Part shown: one piece after another, positions 12,012 through 23,807 of the stretch
Layout: every line of letters starts with the position of its first letter
Position numbering within the stretch: the stretch's first letter is position 1
Assembly: GCA_011800805.1 (NCBI GenBank)
Contig: MPNW01000106.1
Location: 153,712-217,711 of the forward strand
Reading direction: 5' to 3'
Length of the DNA stretch: 64,000 nt
Origin: Hirudo medicinalis
Taxonomy: Eukaryota > Annelida > Clitellata > Hirudinida > Hirudinidae
Translations under genes and position numbers: made by a program
Notes under the pieces: generated by a model
The model's input: only the letters and a program-made list of their open reading frames with translations
What the model was told of the DNA's origin: nothing
Database searches by the model: none

Positions 12012-12893
12012 TTAAATATTTCTGGGTTTTAGCTCTAAGTAGTAGAATTTGTCATCATCAGAATGGACTTTGGCCCAGACAGTAAATGACTCGTTGGTGT
12101 CGAGCATGTGAGGGATGTCCAAGTACCTGTGATTCACTGCTGTCAGCCATAGGGTTTTCAAACGTGACCTTTTGGGGTTTTGTGGACCTTCTGGTTCTGA
12201 TTGGTAGGTGTATTTCTGACCATTTTGATAGCAAAAAGTGCTTTCCAAATGATAAAAGTGTGTTCGCATCTTGAGAGTCTCCTCATTAAGATTCGTTGTA
12301 GACACGATCTCGCTATTAGTTATCGGAAATGCCCCGATTGTTTGGTCGACTTCGGGCCTATGCGTTTTGGCAAGACTTTCTGCATGCGTAAGGGTTGATA
12401 TTGAGACATTTTTGAGCTTCGAAGAGCAGAAATCCAGAAGAACTCTTTGGATTCTGACGAGCTCAGTTGATAGCAACAACACCTTTCTCTGTTTTAATAC
12501 AACTGAGGAGAGATTTTCTAAATTGTCCTGAAGTTTGCTTATGAACTTATCTTTTTCGGTTATTATGCGTTCCAACATTAAAACATTGGCCCTTGGTTCT
12601 GTAACATTAAAGCATGGTTTTTCATGTCCAGAAGTATCCGAATCTAATTTACGAGGAAGAGTGGTGTTATTTGAACCATGCATATCTTCCAGTTTCTTTA
12701 GGCGTTCGGTGAGTTCTGATTGTCGACTTTCGTACAACTTTGTTTGACATTTATGCCAGAACATGATGATCTCCAGTTTTGCTTGAAGTTTTTGCGCTTG
12801 AACGATTTCTTTAACGGAGTTGTTGACGATGGTCTTCGTCAATTCTTGCTTCAGATTCTCTACTTTGTGTTCGTATTTTTCTCGAATATTCAT
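12012..12893 (-). CDS. Intronless coiled-coil protein, unrecognised
   Basis: A single uninterrupted frame of 293 codons, exceptional here because almost every other gene is split by introns. Residues 1-75 and about 105-165 are rich in Lys, Glu, Gln and Leu with heptad-like spacing (VENLKQELTK; ERIITEKDKFISKLQDNLEN), so coiled coils are likely. The C-terminal third is not coiled coil and contains a basic NPKRSRLK segment followed by a mixed aromatic and acidic end (DDDKFYYLELKPRNI). There is no signal peptide or membrane segment. A centrosomal, kinetochore or adaptor role would be typical for such proteins, but nothing here proves it. It could also be a retrocopy that kept its frame. An upstream palindrome lies at 13011-13042. 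Confidence 0.6.
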   Translation of the reverse strand: MNIREKYEHKVENLKQELTKTIVNNSVKEIVQAQKLQAKLEIIMFWHKCQTKLYESRQSELTERLKKLEDMHGSNNTTLPRKLDSDTSGHEKPCFNVTEPRANVLMLERIITEKDKFISKLQDNLENLSSVVLKQRKVLLLSTELVRIQRVLLDFCSSKLKNVSISTLTHAESLAKTHRPEVDQTIGAFPITNSEIVSTTNLNEETLKMRTHFYHLESTFCYQNGQKYTYQSEPEGPQNPKRSRLKTLWLTAVNHRYLDIPHMLDTNESFTVWAKVHSDDDKFYYLELKPRNI

Positions 12894-13010
12894 CGATCTA
12901 CGAATGACGGCATTGATGGCAAATTCAGGACTTATGACATAAGGCCAAGTACCAAGTACTTACCACTTCATTACGATATGAACGCATAAATATTAGGTAG
13001 TTATACCGGT

Positions 13011-13042
13011 GTCACCATTAACTAGCACTAGTTAATGATGAC
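13011..13042. promoter_or_regulatory. Long palindrome upstream of the coiled-coil gene
   Basis: CATTAACTAG and CTAGTTAATG are exact inverted copies separated by two bases. The flanks GTCAC and ATGAC extend the match with one mismatch. It sits about 120 bases 5' of the minus-strand start at 12893. A regulatory role is inferred from position only. Confidence 0.4.
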
Positions 13043-13496
13043 ACATATTGAAAGTAGACAATATCCTGCCATCATTGCATTGTATCGATTAATATTCACG
13101 GACGTCATTTGAAGGGAGGGGGGACAAGGGGAACAATTGTCCCCCTCCGACTTTTGGGTAGAAGCAAAAAAGGGTCATCTCTTCAAGTTGTGCGAGAGTT
13201 TGAAATGCTGGGCGTTTTTCCACCCGCGCCTCAAAACGACTAGTTTATCTACGTTATAATCTTATGGCCCACTTGAGCAGCCATAGTAAAATCTTTCATG
13301 TAAATTCTAAAACAAACCGTTGATCGACGGAATCTGGTAATCATAAAGGCACACATCTCTATTAGATTGACTCGCCAAACACAAGACAAAATCATGCAAA
13401 AGTTTTTCCATTTTCTCGAATTTTCCTTGCAAGAACACCCGCGCCGTTTCTAATTCGGGTTTTGCTCCAAAATCTTGCGATAAAAAGTGTTGGAAT

Positions 13497-14530
13497 TAGG
13501 GATGCCGGTATTTTATCAGTCGATATCGACCCTTATTTATATATATCGATATAATATATACAAAATTAAAAATGTATAACGAAATGTTTTATCGTTGTTA
13601 CGGTACATAATGAATGAAGCTATGAGACTAACATTGAGTTGTAATATACCTGCGAGCTTTGTGATTATTTGTGAGAATAATGGCGATAGAATTAATTCAA
13701 ATACAGAAATATTTGCCCACTAATGTGGGCAATGATTCATCGTCGGTAAAGTGCTCGTTATGCGTAATTGTAGTGAAATCAGTGGGATCGAGTGGGACTC
13801 CTATGTGGCAGCTACATGACAAGTTAAGCCTTGGTTGCTAAGGATCAACTTTGCGTTATCCCCCTCTGCAAAAGAATCCTCTATATTCTCAGAAATAAAG
13901 TTATATTTTTCTGAGGCACCGATTGAGAGGAAGGAAAATCCACTTTTTTGCAGGCCAAGGCTACCTTGTATTGTATCGGCACCGTGTAAGGCTACCTTGC
14001 ATTATATGAGATTACTATGAAATACCTTCTTATTCTAGCTTTGTACCTTCGGAAAGAGTAGAGTCCCAAGAGGGCGTGCATGTAATCTGGACAGGAAACG
14101 GGTCAACTGAAGACTAATTACTTCAGCACGAGAGTAGTTAATCTATGGAACAAGTTTGATGAGGAGACAATATATTCAAGTTCGGTGGAACTATTTAAGG
14201 TAGGACTATCGAAATTTTGATATAATATTGAATATATATCACACAGACCATTAGTCTTGTATTGAGTCGTGCACACAAGAAGTTTTGGTCACAAGTTCTG
14301 ATGAATAAACCTCTAATTATTCTACTTGTGTGTTTGTTTCTTAAAAGAAAGTAATTACAAAAAACGATTTTATCTGCATACCAAAAATAGGATCTGTGGT
14401 GGTTACTCAACTTGACTCGATATATCGATACACCGATATTTTTACGAGATATATCGATAAGTGATACCGATATTTTTTTAAATATCGATAATATCGATAT
14501 TCAATAATTTTTAAAATATCGTCAACCCTA
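13497..14530. mobile_element. Inverted-repeat element with TATCGATA-rich ends
   Basis: The left end starts TAGGGATGCCGGTATTTT at 13497. The reverse complement of the right end, from 14530, starts TAGGGTTGACGATATTTT, so 15 of 18 bases match. Both termini then carry repeated ATCGATAT motifs (13520-13556 and 14418-14502). About 1.03 kb in total, with no transposase ORF, so non-autonomous if mobile. The TAGGG terminus resembles hAT-type ends. I found no 8-bp target duplication, so the element is old or the ends are off by some bases. It encloses a LINE-like tail at 14101-14220. Confidence 0.45.
14101..14220 (+). mobile_element. Non-LTR retrotransposon C-terminal fragment
   Basis: The frame of 14119-14220 reads YFSTRVVNLWNKF and then a YSSSVELFK segment before TGA. 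This matches the conserved tail that follows the reverse transcriptase in many LINE ORF2 proteins (F-F-x-x-R-V-V-N-x-W-N-x-L). Only this tail is visible. It shares the motif, not close identity, with the minus-strand tail at 21993-22247. Confidence 0.6.
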
Positions 14531-14843
14531 CTTTCCACGACTCCACTTAATGTAACCATTTAATCTAACTTATATTTATAAATCACTAAATTACTAATAA
14601 TTAATGTTTAATGTAGAATTTTTTTTAAATAAAAATATTGTAAACATATCACATTACAGTACAATCTTTTTCCATTACTTCATTCTTGATTTTGATATAA
14701 ACTCGCATATCTTCCAATATTTTTGTTTCTTAAACTCATTTTACCAAATAATCACCATCATTTCATCGGCTTCTAATTAGAGTCACATTAAGAACTTGTA
14801 AAAGCAATACATCTTCAACAGGATATTCAAATAAATCTACTTT

Positions 14844-15086
14844 TTGATGATTTGTTCATGTAGCAATGGGGGATGTGCTCCGAAAATTGTTGAATGCCTT
14901 TCGAAAAACCAACACATGAAACTGCAGAAAGGAATTAAATTTCAAATAATTCCTTCTTATCGAACTTTATATAATCAACAATTCCAGATGTATTTCAAAT
15001 TTATGAGGACGACAAATCATTGCAAAGTTATTGCTAATAAGTCATCTAAACTTTTGACAGCATTGACGATATTTTTTGCTTCATAA
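14844..15086 (+). pseudogene. Possible DDE transposase fragment
   Basis: An 80-residue ORF contains a segment reading QIIPSYRTLYNQQFQMYFK. It resembles the IIPxxTTxxxQPxDVYF stretch near the last acidic residue of IS630/Tc1/pogo-like transposases, but with the proline and aspartate replaced. No upstream catalytic segment is visible. This is a weak call based on one motif. Confidence 0.3.
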
Positions 15087-16705
15087 CATTTCTAAAGAGA
15101 TACAAAAAGGTGTTCAACTTTTAGATGAGAATTTAGAATACTCTTATGCATTAGTCTATATTAGGAATATAATGGATAGGTAATCTATTACAAGATCCCC
15201 AAGCTGTTAATTGCTTTCTTTTTTTTTAAACATGAATTATAAATCGTACGAAAATAATTTACTGCACTCAATATATTAAGTTAACTCACTTGATGTGAAG
15301 CAAATGTACGAAAATAATCTTTTAATCATTCTGGTCGATACTCCATCCTAATTTTAACTGTTTATATTTAAAGCAAAACTGACGTTTCAAATTTTCTGTT
15401 AGTTGTTAGAGAATGGTTGTTTAGATATTTGTTTCAATTATTAACCAGTAAAAAAATTAATCAATACGCTAAGAATAATTTATTAATTAGGTTATTCCTT
15501 TTTTGACTTTCCTGAGACCCATTCTTTACGATCTTTTGCCCCTAGCGACGAATCTCAAATCTCCTTTGGCTCGAAGATTATTTGTTCCCCGTGGGACCCA
15601 GCAGGAAGATGGCATCTTTCACTCACCTGGATCTCCTCGTAAACAACAAGTCATCTTTACCTAATTATAGCTCATGAGCAACATGTGGGGACTTTCAAAA
15701 GATCAGAGTTGTTGTTAGTTGGGCCTGAAAACAATGGTGGAATTTAAAGCGAATCCAATAACGTGTAAAAATTAACGTCATTTGTTGGAGTCTCACTTGG
15801 TCTCACCTGAGCGGCGCACTTGGGTTGAAAAGAGGGACTCGGTACATTATTCTTCCAGATGAAATCCTTCAGTCCCCTGAGGCACCGCTGTTGCAATCTC
15901 AAGGTGCTCGTAAAAACGTTTTTATATTCAAAATTGCATCCTTCTGTTCTTTGAAACGTTCTTAATTTATTAGACTACGTGATAAATTTATTAATCAACT
16001 CATTTTATTAGTAAATTTCAACCACTGAAAATAATTATTGATGAAATTAATGACTTTTAAGAGTTTCACGTATCCGTGCATTCATTGCTAAAAGAGTTTA
16101 AAATAAAAAATTATCTTCTTTTCATGAAATATTCTCAAAATGTACGAAAGGTTGATGGCCTGGTTAACGATAGTTATTATAATGTCGATATAAAATTTAA
16201 ACCATAATAATTTAACACTAAAACTAGAATTCTGATTGGATTTCTAGAACAATAACAGAAACATTTTACAAAATTAAATCGAAAATGTGTAAATCAACGA
16301 AATGAATGCTTTATAATTTATTAATTGTCTTTCATCCGAAAATCATAAATCGATGGGTGCATCTCCTATTGACGGAGAGATATGTTGAGGAAGCATTAAA
16401 AGAGAGAAAGAATGAGAGGGGAGTTATCGAGGTACAAGTTGTTGATGAGATATTGTGCCTTAAAAGCTGCAAGACATAGAGACAGTCATGGATCCCGATT
16501 GAACTCCCGAGGCATGCAAGGAGGTCAGGAATGTTGGTCTATTAGGCAGGAGTTGTGCGGTCCTCTCCTGGTGAAGGAAAATGATGGCTGGGATTTCTTG
16601 GTTGACTGCATTCATCGCCATGAAACAGGTGCGTTCCCAATCCTTGCATCATTTTTAAAAAAGTCGATGCGACAATACTGATGGATTGTTTTTTATCAGT
16701 GGATA
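15087..16705. other. Intergenic, upstream of the MEX3-like gene
   Basis: No supported gene. A somewhat GC-richer stretch at 15520-15900 stands out from the AT-rich background and could hold regulatory or 5' UTR sequence. Confidence 0.4.
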
Positions 16706-19020
16706 ATGTGGTCGTTAATAAGGGTTTATAGGCACAAAAAATCGGAACAAAAAAATGTTTTTGACCTTAAAGTATTTTTAAAAAAAGCGATGAAGGTATC
16801 AGCCACCTTGGATTGGGCCCAGAAATCAGTCGATTACAAGTGCAGTTTGCAACAACAACACAGGAGTTCATCACTCAGGCAGCAAGTGGTGAGGAGGAGT
16901 GCAAACACGACTGACAGCGTGTCAGTGCCTACTTCTGAACATGTTGCAGAAATCGTTGGCAGACAAGGTTGCCTCTGTTGTACACAACATGTATTATATT
17001 TCATTCATAGTCTCCGTCTGACAACAAGTATTTTGTTGCTTGGAGTGGTCTATAGATTCGCAAAGTAAGCATTAAGTGGTTATTAAGGTTAATATTAAGG
17101 TTAAATAAACGGAAATTTAAAGAGATTTTAAGATCTTAAGTTAGACTTGCAAAAACTAGAATCCTGCTTCAATTGGTATATAACACTTGTATGTATTATT
17201 CAGTGCATGGTCTTATAAATAGTTATATAACTAGCATTTAATTCGCAACATAATTAGGAAGATAAATATTATGTTTTTTTATGACCTGCACAATTGACAG
17301 TATAAGGGGCAATGAATGGAATTAACATTTTTATGTTAATATGACTGATTACATGTAATTTGCATGGAATATAATGGATTAACATGGAAGACAATAAAAT
17401 GTGGGACTGATTCAATTGACGGAGGACATTACTTCACGTCGGATTAGGCGCTCAATTAAGGCGAGTTATGCCTTGCCTCGTCTCCTCACGTTTCCTTTTT
17501 ATCGCCTTCTACTTTGTTTCCGGAACATTCTTTCAAATTCCAAATAAACATCTTTCGCAATAATAATGATTTATGGACAGAATCGATCGGATTTATATTT
17601 GAACCTAAATTATAATAGGAACTTAAATCCTTCGTAAATACTTTGACGATCACATAATTTTAAAATAACAAATATCAAAGGCTATAAGTTGGTGGTTTAG
17701 TTTTGTTAGTATTTTTAGATCAAGATAATATACGGTGTTTGCAACAAAACGGAGAAAACCCAAACGACGAAGTCTTTTTGTCAATGATAATGATTCCCAG
17801 TTTGATTATAGTGGTTTACGTTCAAACAGAACTTCAAGACCATTTCAATACTTTTCCACTACAATATTTTCAGCAAAATCACTTACCACACTTAATGAAC
17901 CCCATATACCGTAGTGATAATCTGAAACCACTTCAACATTTTATATTAAAATTGGACTCTTACCACAACCTACAGTAATCTTGTTGATTGAAAACCGAAA
18001 CTTTAGACATTATTTTCACAAGAACCAAAATTCTTAAAAATGAAAATCCTACTAACCCTAATCCTAACCAGAAACGATATCATAACATCTAAAGATAAGA
18101 TGTTTATTTTTCAAAAATTTGGATGAACGTAATTTTAAGTCATGGAGCTTTAGTGTCTATAACATCCTAATCATGAACATTCTTCATGGAGCTGTAAAAG
18201 AACTTGAAAAGAGGTCACATTCGAATGCCAGTTACTCAAGGAACTGGCTCGTAAACGTTGACCTGAGGATGTCTGCCACACGAATCTTACTTTATGGAAA
18301 AACCGGATTTTAGAAGTGGATTCAGTTTATTCATCCGGTAAAAATTGAATGGGATTTAGATCATATTGACTTGAGTCAGAAAACTTCAAACGTTCCTGAA
18401 TTTAGGCTTCTTGTCAAATTATTTATAGTTAACGTCAATAGATGTGTAGAAAAATGTCTAAAGGATTGTATCTTGTTAAAATGGACCTCAATGAATAAAC
18501 TGAAACCTTTCGAAAATTTAAAAATTGCATGCTATGCTCCATGAGGAAATAAAACATCATTACTAGATAAAAATCTATTTTTAAAACTTTCGTTCCAATT
18601 TGGTTTAAATTGCCTGTTACAAAATTCTTTTCTGAAACATTGGTAAAATTACTTTTGAAATTTTAATAATGTCGGCGCGTGAAAATCTCTACTAAGTTAG
18701 TTAGTTACTGTAAGTTATCACATAGAAACTTGTAAATATTTAGATAAAAAGTTGTAATGACCATTTCAAAGGTATTTATATGTTCCAACCGAAATGTCCC
18801 AGGGTGCAAAATCAAAGAATTACGGCACAGGACAAACACCTACATAAAGACTCCTGCCAGAAATGAAGACCCAGTATTTTTGGTCACGGGAAGAGAAAAT
18901 GATGTTCGAAGAGCAAGGTTAGAAATCGAGGCAGCGGCGAGACATTTCAGCCTGTTAAGAGCCAGCAGAAAACAACCGAACAACGATGAGAAACAGAAAG
19001 AGAATAAAAAACGTCGCTGA
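16706..19020 (+). CDS. MEX3-like KH RNA-binding protein, single KH domain
   Basis: Two exons, 16706-16967 and 18803-19020, join in phase to 159 codons plus stop. The junction rebuilds a KH domain very close to KH1 of MEX3 proteins. Exon 1 ends [17 protein letters not shown]. Exon 2 continues [17 protein letters not shown], then [11 protein letters not shown] and [12 protein letters not shown]. The GXXG-type loop is GRQG-CK. MEX3 proteins bind RNA and regulate translation. Known members have two KH domains, often with a C-terminal RING in vertebrates. Here the frame ends after KH1 with a short basic tail (KENKKRR), and I find no KH2 in the following 2 kb. The start is uncertain: an in-frame ATG at 16790 is an alternative, and upstream exons are possible. 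Confidence 0.75.
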
Positions 19021-21190
19021 CCCCACGACAGTGTCCGATGGCAAAATTATTTGTCACCGTAGCGACCTTTTCCAGCATCAATCAAATCATCATTAAGCTT
19101 TTTATTCTTCCATGTTTAAAAATTCGCTTGAAAGAAAATCGTGAAAATAAAAGTAGTTCGTTCATTGAAATAATTGTACCACAAATGCATATCAACATGT
19201 ATATAAATGTTTACGGCTCGAAGATTGCTTGAGCTGTCGATTTGCACTCCAGTCTAAACTAATACGCACAGTCGTGCATGAAACCATGCGAGAAACATCA
19301 TTTGTTTTTCTTTTGACTTTCATTCTCCAGGTATCATGGTAGATCGATAAATCTCTGCGCCCAAAAATTGGTTTAATCGATTTTATTATTTATATTTCAC
19401 ATTTATTTTATTTTAAAAATGATATCGAAATTCTGGTCGACTCGCATTTGATGTTTTTTTTCTCTGAGTTGTCCCACAACAGCGATGCTTTGAAATTGAA
19501 AGATGAACAAAACTGTTGTCTTAAAATTCCCGTTCGAAATCTGGAGCGTGAATTGGTGATGAATTTAAAGAAAACTTTCTTCTCGGCTCCAACTAGCCCG
19601 AGGTTAATCGTGGAGTTAGAAACAAGATAAATGACCGACTTCCAGAGCTTGTGGTCGAATGTTCGATGAATTGATTTAATTTGTTTTGATTTTTTCGATT
19701 GAGGATTTCTTTATTTGGTTTCGTTTTTCTTGGTTTTTATGTCCTGTCGAAGGACCGACCAGGCGGGATGAAAAATGCATGTTCTATGCTTCAAAGGATC
19801 TATGTAAATGACGCCAGAGAATCGCCCTTTTTGACCCTTCGATCGGCATGTAGGGGCATCAATTCATGCTTCGTTTTCTTACAAAAAATGTTTCAAAAAT
19901 GTCCTGCCCATTTATTATTTCGTTATGACGCAGAAACTTTATAAAATGGAAACATTTATTCATCAATTGGTCGCTATGTCCTCATTTTGCACTTCAGAAA
20001 TAATGCTTAAAATTGTCATTAAAATGTCATTGGGTATACAAACCAATACAGTAAGAGATAACACAGCGTAAAAGTTATAACGGGCATTACCAAGGAAAAA
20101 TGATGGAATAAATACCAGTAAAGTGTGTTTATGATAACCGAAAAACTCGCAATTTACAGATAATAAGTTGTAGATGTGGTTCAAACAACTTCATTAAGTA
20201 GTTAATGAACTGATGAGTTAGCATCGTCATGTGACTAACGAGTAAAGAGTCAATAATCATGTAGTTATTGAATATGGTGAAAGTTTGCTGGGACACGTGA
20301 CAAAAACAGTCTAGCTTTAGTGAAATGAATCATTTAAAGATGTTTGTTCCTATCTGTTAAAATTAGTTCAACATCCTCAAAGTTCATGTTTCATACAACC
20401 AGATCCAAATTTGATCTCACCGCCGACTTGCCACAAATATTTTAACACTTGCCTCTAACAATGAATTCACTTAAAATTACGTTTCACAATTTTTTGAAAT
20501 GTGTGTGTAGGATTTAAATGATGCGAATATTTTTTAGGATATATTTGAATGGCGGAATATTGAGAAAGTTAACGTTAATCATGCAACATTGTCTAAAAGC
20601 TAAACCAATGACTTAAAGCCCAGATATCATTAGGAGAAGGTTCTTTTAGAGGAAAACAGAATAAAATGATAGTTATACACAGGGCCGACACTATTTTAAA
20701 AATTGTTTTTCGGTAAATTAATGCACAGGTAATATAATAACAAGAATACAGTACTAGAAATATTATTACGACATACCCACTTTGTTTTGATAACTTCCAT
20801 ATAAATTAACATATCTTGCTGAAATTTTCAGCAATTAAGTAAATCACCATTTACAAGCACCTTGTAAAATTTCCTTTCATGTGGGTCAATGGTTCTTGTA
20901 AATTATGCAAANTATTGCTATCTGGTGTATTCTCTTTAATAGCATCTTGAAGAAATGCCATTCGTTTTGGAGAATCACTGAAAAATACTGCCACATTCTG
21001 CACTGTTCCAAACATGTTCCGTATTTCTGCAGGCTGGGGCAGTATTGCCGGTTTGAATATGTCTATTGAGACAGTGTCACTATGTTATTTCTTGTTGATT
21101 ACAAAATACTAGTATTTTCATCCAAAGTCGTAAATTATTGAAATAAAATAGATTTTTTCTTAGACTTTAAACCCCCTCCCCCCACTAAAT
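19021..21190. other. Long non-coding stretch
   Basis: No ORF here has a recognisable motif. The first part may be the 3' UTR of the MEX3-like gene. A single N lies near 20912. Confidence 0.5.
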
Positions 21191-21358
21191 CCGCCAATGT
21201 CTTTACCTAAAGACATCACAATAAAACTATTTGCTGACGACATTAAGCTTTACAAGTCCACTATCTTTGGATGATTCTGGCCTTCAGAGAAGCATCAATT
21301 CTCTCACCTCATGGAGCAGGAAGTGGCAACTCAACTTAGCCAAGGAAAAATGTTTTGC
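21191..21358 (+). mobile_element. LINE reverse transcriptase palm fragment
   Basis: Reads KLFADDIKLYKS, which contains the FADD catalytic motif of LINE reverse transcriptases. After a one-base frameshift near 21271 it reads DSGLQRSINSLTSWSRKW and then LAKEKCF. This is the standard sequence following the catalytic loop. The fragment then runs directly into an ORF1-type sequence, which is not the normal order. Confidence 0.75.
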
Positions 21359-21997
21359 GAGAACAATTTGAAATGCCCCAAATGTTTAGGTGAACATACC
21401 ATTAAGGAATGTCGATGTGCGACCTGTGATAGCACCAGTCATTATACTGGGCAGGCTGTTTGCCCTCAACGCCAAATTCAAAAGCAGGTCGACACTTTGC
21501 GGGCCACTAAGAGCACGAGCTACTCTCAAGCTCTCAAAACGGTTACTCAAAAGGTAGCGCATGAGAGGGAAACGGTGGCTAGGCAAGCCACAGTTCCCTC
21601 TGGGACATCGAGTAATTCCCAGGAGAACCCACCTACCTCACCCAATGTTACTCAGGATAAGAAAAAGAAGCGTAAGAACAGAAATGAGAATAAGACCAAA
21701 AACAGTGGTATTATTAGTCAACAGAAAGATGAAAATAATGTAATTAATAACAATGACATAAATAAGAATAAAAACCTGGAAAGAATCAACCGGGGTGATC
21801 AAAATAGCCTATCCCCAGATCTACTCATCAGGATAATTATTAAGACAGCTCAAGCAATGATCCACCGGTCCCATAATGGTAACCCTGACCTACTCGGTGA
21901 TATGATCAACCATGTAGGCATGATTGTGCTCGAATGTATGAAGGAAGCAGGTATCCCTGAGATGGTCAGGGCTACCACCGAAGCTGGAACCGATTGA
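21359..21997 (+). mobile_element. LINE ORF1 (gag-like) C-terminal part with zinc knuckles
   Basis: The frame from 21359 opens CPKCLGEHTIKEC, a CX2CX3HX4C knuckle. A second Cys/His cluster follows (CATCDSTSHYTGQAVC), as in ORF1 of Jockey/I-like elements. A Lys/Asn-rich low-complexity region comes next, then a short hydrophobic helix region (LLGDMINHVGMIVLECM). ORF1 proteins coat the retrotransposon RNA. The N-terminal half is missing because RT sequence abuts it. Confidence 0.7.
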
Positions 21998-22247
21998 AGT
22001 TTAATTGCCGAATTGCAGAGTTGAAGCGGGTTAGGGTTGTAGAGTTAACAATATCAGCCGGTAAAGAGTTCCATGGTTTTACGATGCGGCTGCAAAAGAA
22101 GTGTTTTGAGGTCTCGCAACGGAATTTGCCGGTTGTCAATTTGTTATTATGGCCTCGGGTTCTGTAACAGTTTGAGCTGATGAGAGGAATTGTGGTGTGA
22201 ATAAGGTGATTTTTGATTTTGAAGCAGAGTGAGAGGTCAGCCAGCAA
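21993..22247 (-). mobile_element. LINE ORF2 C-terminal tail, inverted
   Basis: The minus frame ends FFCSRIVKPWNSLPADIV and then a RFNSAIRQLNF segment, the conserved end of LINE ORF2. It is opposite in strand to its neighbours on both sides, so this cluster is a rearranged mosaic of several copies. Confidence 0.7.
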
Positions 22248-22290
22248 ACGACGTTTTTTCTAAGGAAGGTAGTTTGAGTAGTTTCAGTCT

Positions 22291-22896
22291 TTGCATGTAG
22301 ACTTTGCCGAGACTCTTGCAGACACCTTTGCTCTAGCCAGCAGCAATGCAAATTTGTCCCCGAATTTTGCACAAATCAAAAATTCCTTTACCTTAACGCC
22401 CGAAATCTTTCAGCCTGACCTCTATGACTCCCCCCTATCGGACCCGATAACTATTACTGAGATTCACGAAGCACTCCGGAAATGCGGGAACTCCTCCCCA
22501 GGACCTGATGGAATACACTACGATATGCTTCGAAAACTTCCTTATTCGAGCCTCGAAGGAGTCCTTTCGTTTCTCAACCAATCCTGGTTATCAGGACGGC
22601 TACCATCGTCTTGGAAGAAGGCCTCCGTTATCCCCATTCCTAAAAAAGGCAAACCCTCTTCTGCGCCCTCCTCTTACAGACCTATATCCCTGACCTCCAC
22701 CATCTGCAAACTCCTTGAGAGAGTGGTCGCTGGCAGACTCAGATGGTTCTGGAGAGAAGAAATCTCCTAAATTCTTCTCAAGCTGGATTTAGGAAAGGTA
22801 GAGGATGCGCTGACCAGATCGTCAGATTAGTGCAAGATGTTGCAGCTTCTTCCATCCAGAAGAAGATGACTTTGGGAGTGTTCCTTGACCTAGAAA
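22291..22896 (+). mobile_element. LINE reverse transcriptase, N-terminal half, cut by gap
   Basis: Contains RT motifs in order: SSPGPDGI near 22495, then KKASVIPIPKKGKP, YRPISLTSTICKLLERVV, and after a frameshift near 22755 QAGFRKGRGCADQI and VFLDLE. This fits the Jockey/I side of the LINEs. The next block, which would include the second catalytic region, is lost in the N gap. Confidence 0.85.
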
Positions 22897-23325
22897 NNNN
22901 NNNNNNNNNNNNNNNNNNNNNNNNNNNNNNNNNNNNNNNNNNNNNNNNNNNNNNNNNNNNNNNNNNNNNNNNNNNNNNNNNNNNNNNNNNNNNNNNNNNN
23001 NNNNNNNNNNNNNNNNNNNNNNNNNNNNNNNNNNNNNNNNNNNNNNNNNNNNNNNNNNNNNNNNNNNNNNNNNNNNNNNNNNNNNNNNNNNNNNNNNNNN
23101 NNNNNNNNNNNNNNNNNNNNNNNNNNNNNNNNNNNNNNNNNNNNNNNNNNNNNNNNNNNNNNNNNNNNNNNNNNNNNNNNNNNNNNNNNNNNNNNNNNNN
23201 NNNNNNNNNNNNNNNNNNNNNNNNNNNNNNNNNNNNNNNNNNNNNNNNNNNNNNNNNNNNNNNNNNNNNNNNNNNNNNNNNNNNNNNNNNNNNNNNNNNN
23301 NNNNNNNNNNNNNNNNNNNNNNNNN
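22897..23325. other. Assembly gap (429 N)
   Basis: A run of N inside the LINE. The repeat probably caused the gap. Confidence 0.99.
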
Positions 23326-23807
23326 AATAAGGGACAAAATAAATCCACTGGAGTTGAGTTCCATGCTTAGCAATACTGCTAGTGTGGAGCTAATATACCA
23401 GTGGATTTATAAAGACCGCCGAAATCTGATTTGACCATTTATCACATTATGATAATTATTTAATATAGTGTTAAACACCATTCTCTTTGTGAGGAGAGAA
23501 CAGACTTGCTTCCCCACCAAAATTACCTAAGGAGGGCATATCCTTTGCCATTGAGCTGAAGTCGCTGGGCCAGCTTAGCATCAATATTTTAATATTAATT
23601 ACTTAATTAGTTCACTTAAAAAATATCCCCTCAAAAGGGATATTAAGTACCATTAATGTTTTATTATCTATCCAATTTTGTAATTTTTTAGGAAGACTTT
23701 ATTCATTTTATGCCAAGTTGATTCATCACTTAATGAATTAAAAACGAAAATATAACAATTAATAAACAATTTTAAAATGAAATGATTACTTACTGAATAC
23801 TAGTTTG

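Noticed and set aside
13118..13145. GGGGAACAATTGTCCCC near-palindrome
   Set aside because: Short and GC-skewed; looks like the edge of an old repeat, with no further support.
16412..16681. 89-codon ORF before the MEX3-like exon
   Set aside because: No recognisable motif and no phase-compatible splice to the KH exon was evident.
18045..18075. CTAACCCTAATCCTAACC stretch, telomere-like
   Set aside because: Only two or three degenerate units inside ordinary intron sequence; not a telomere.
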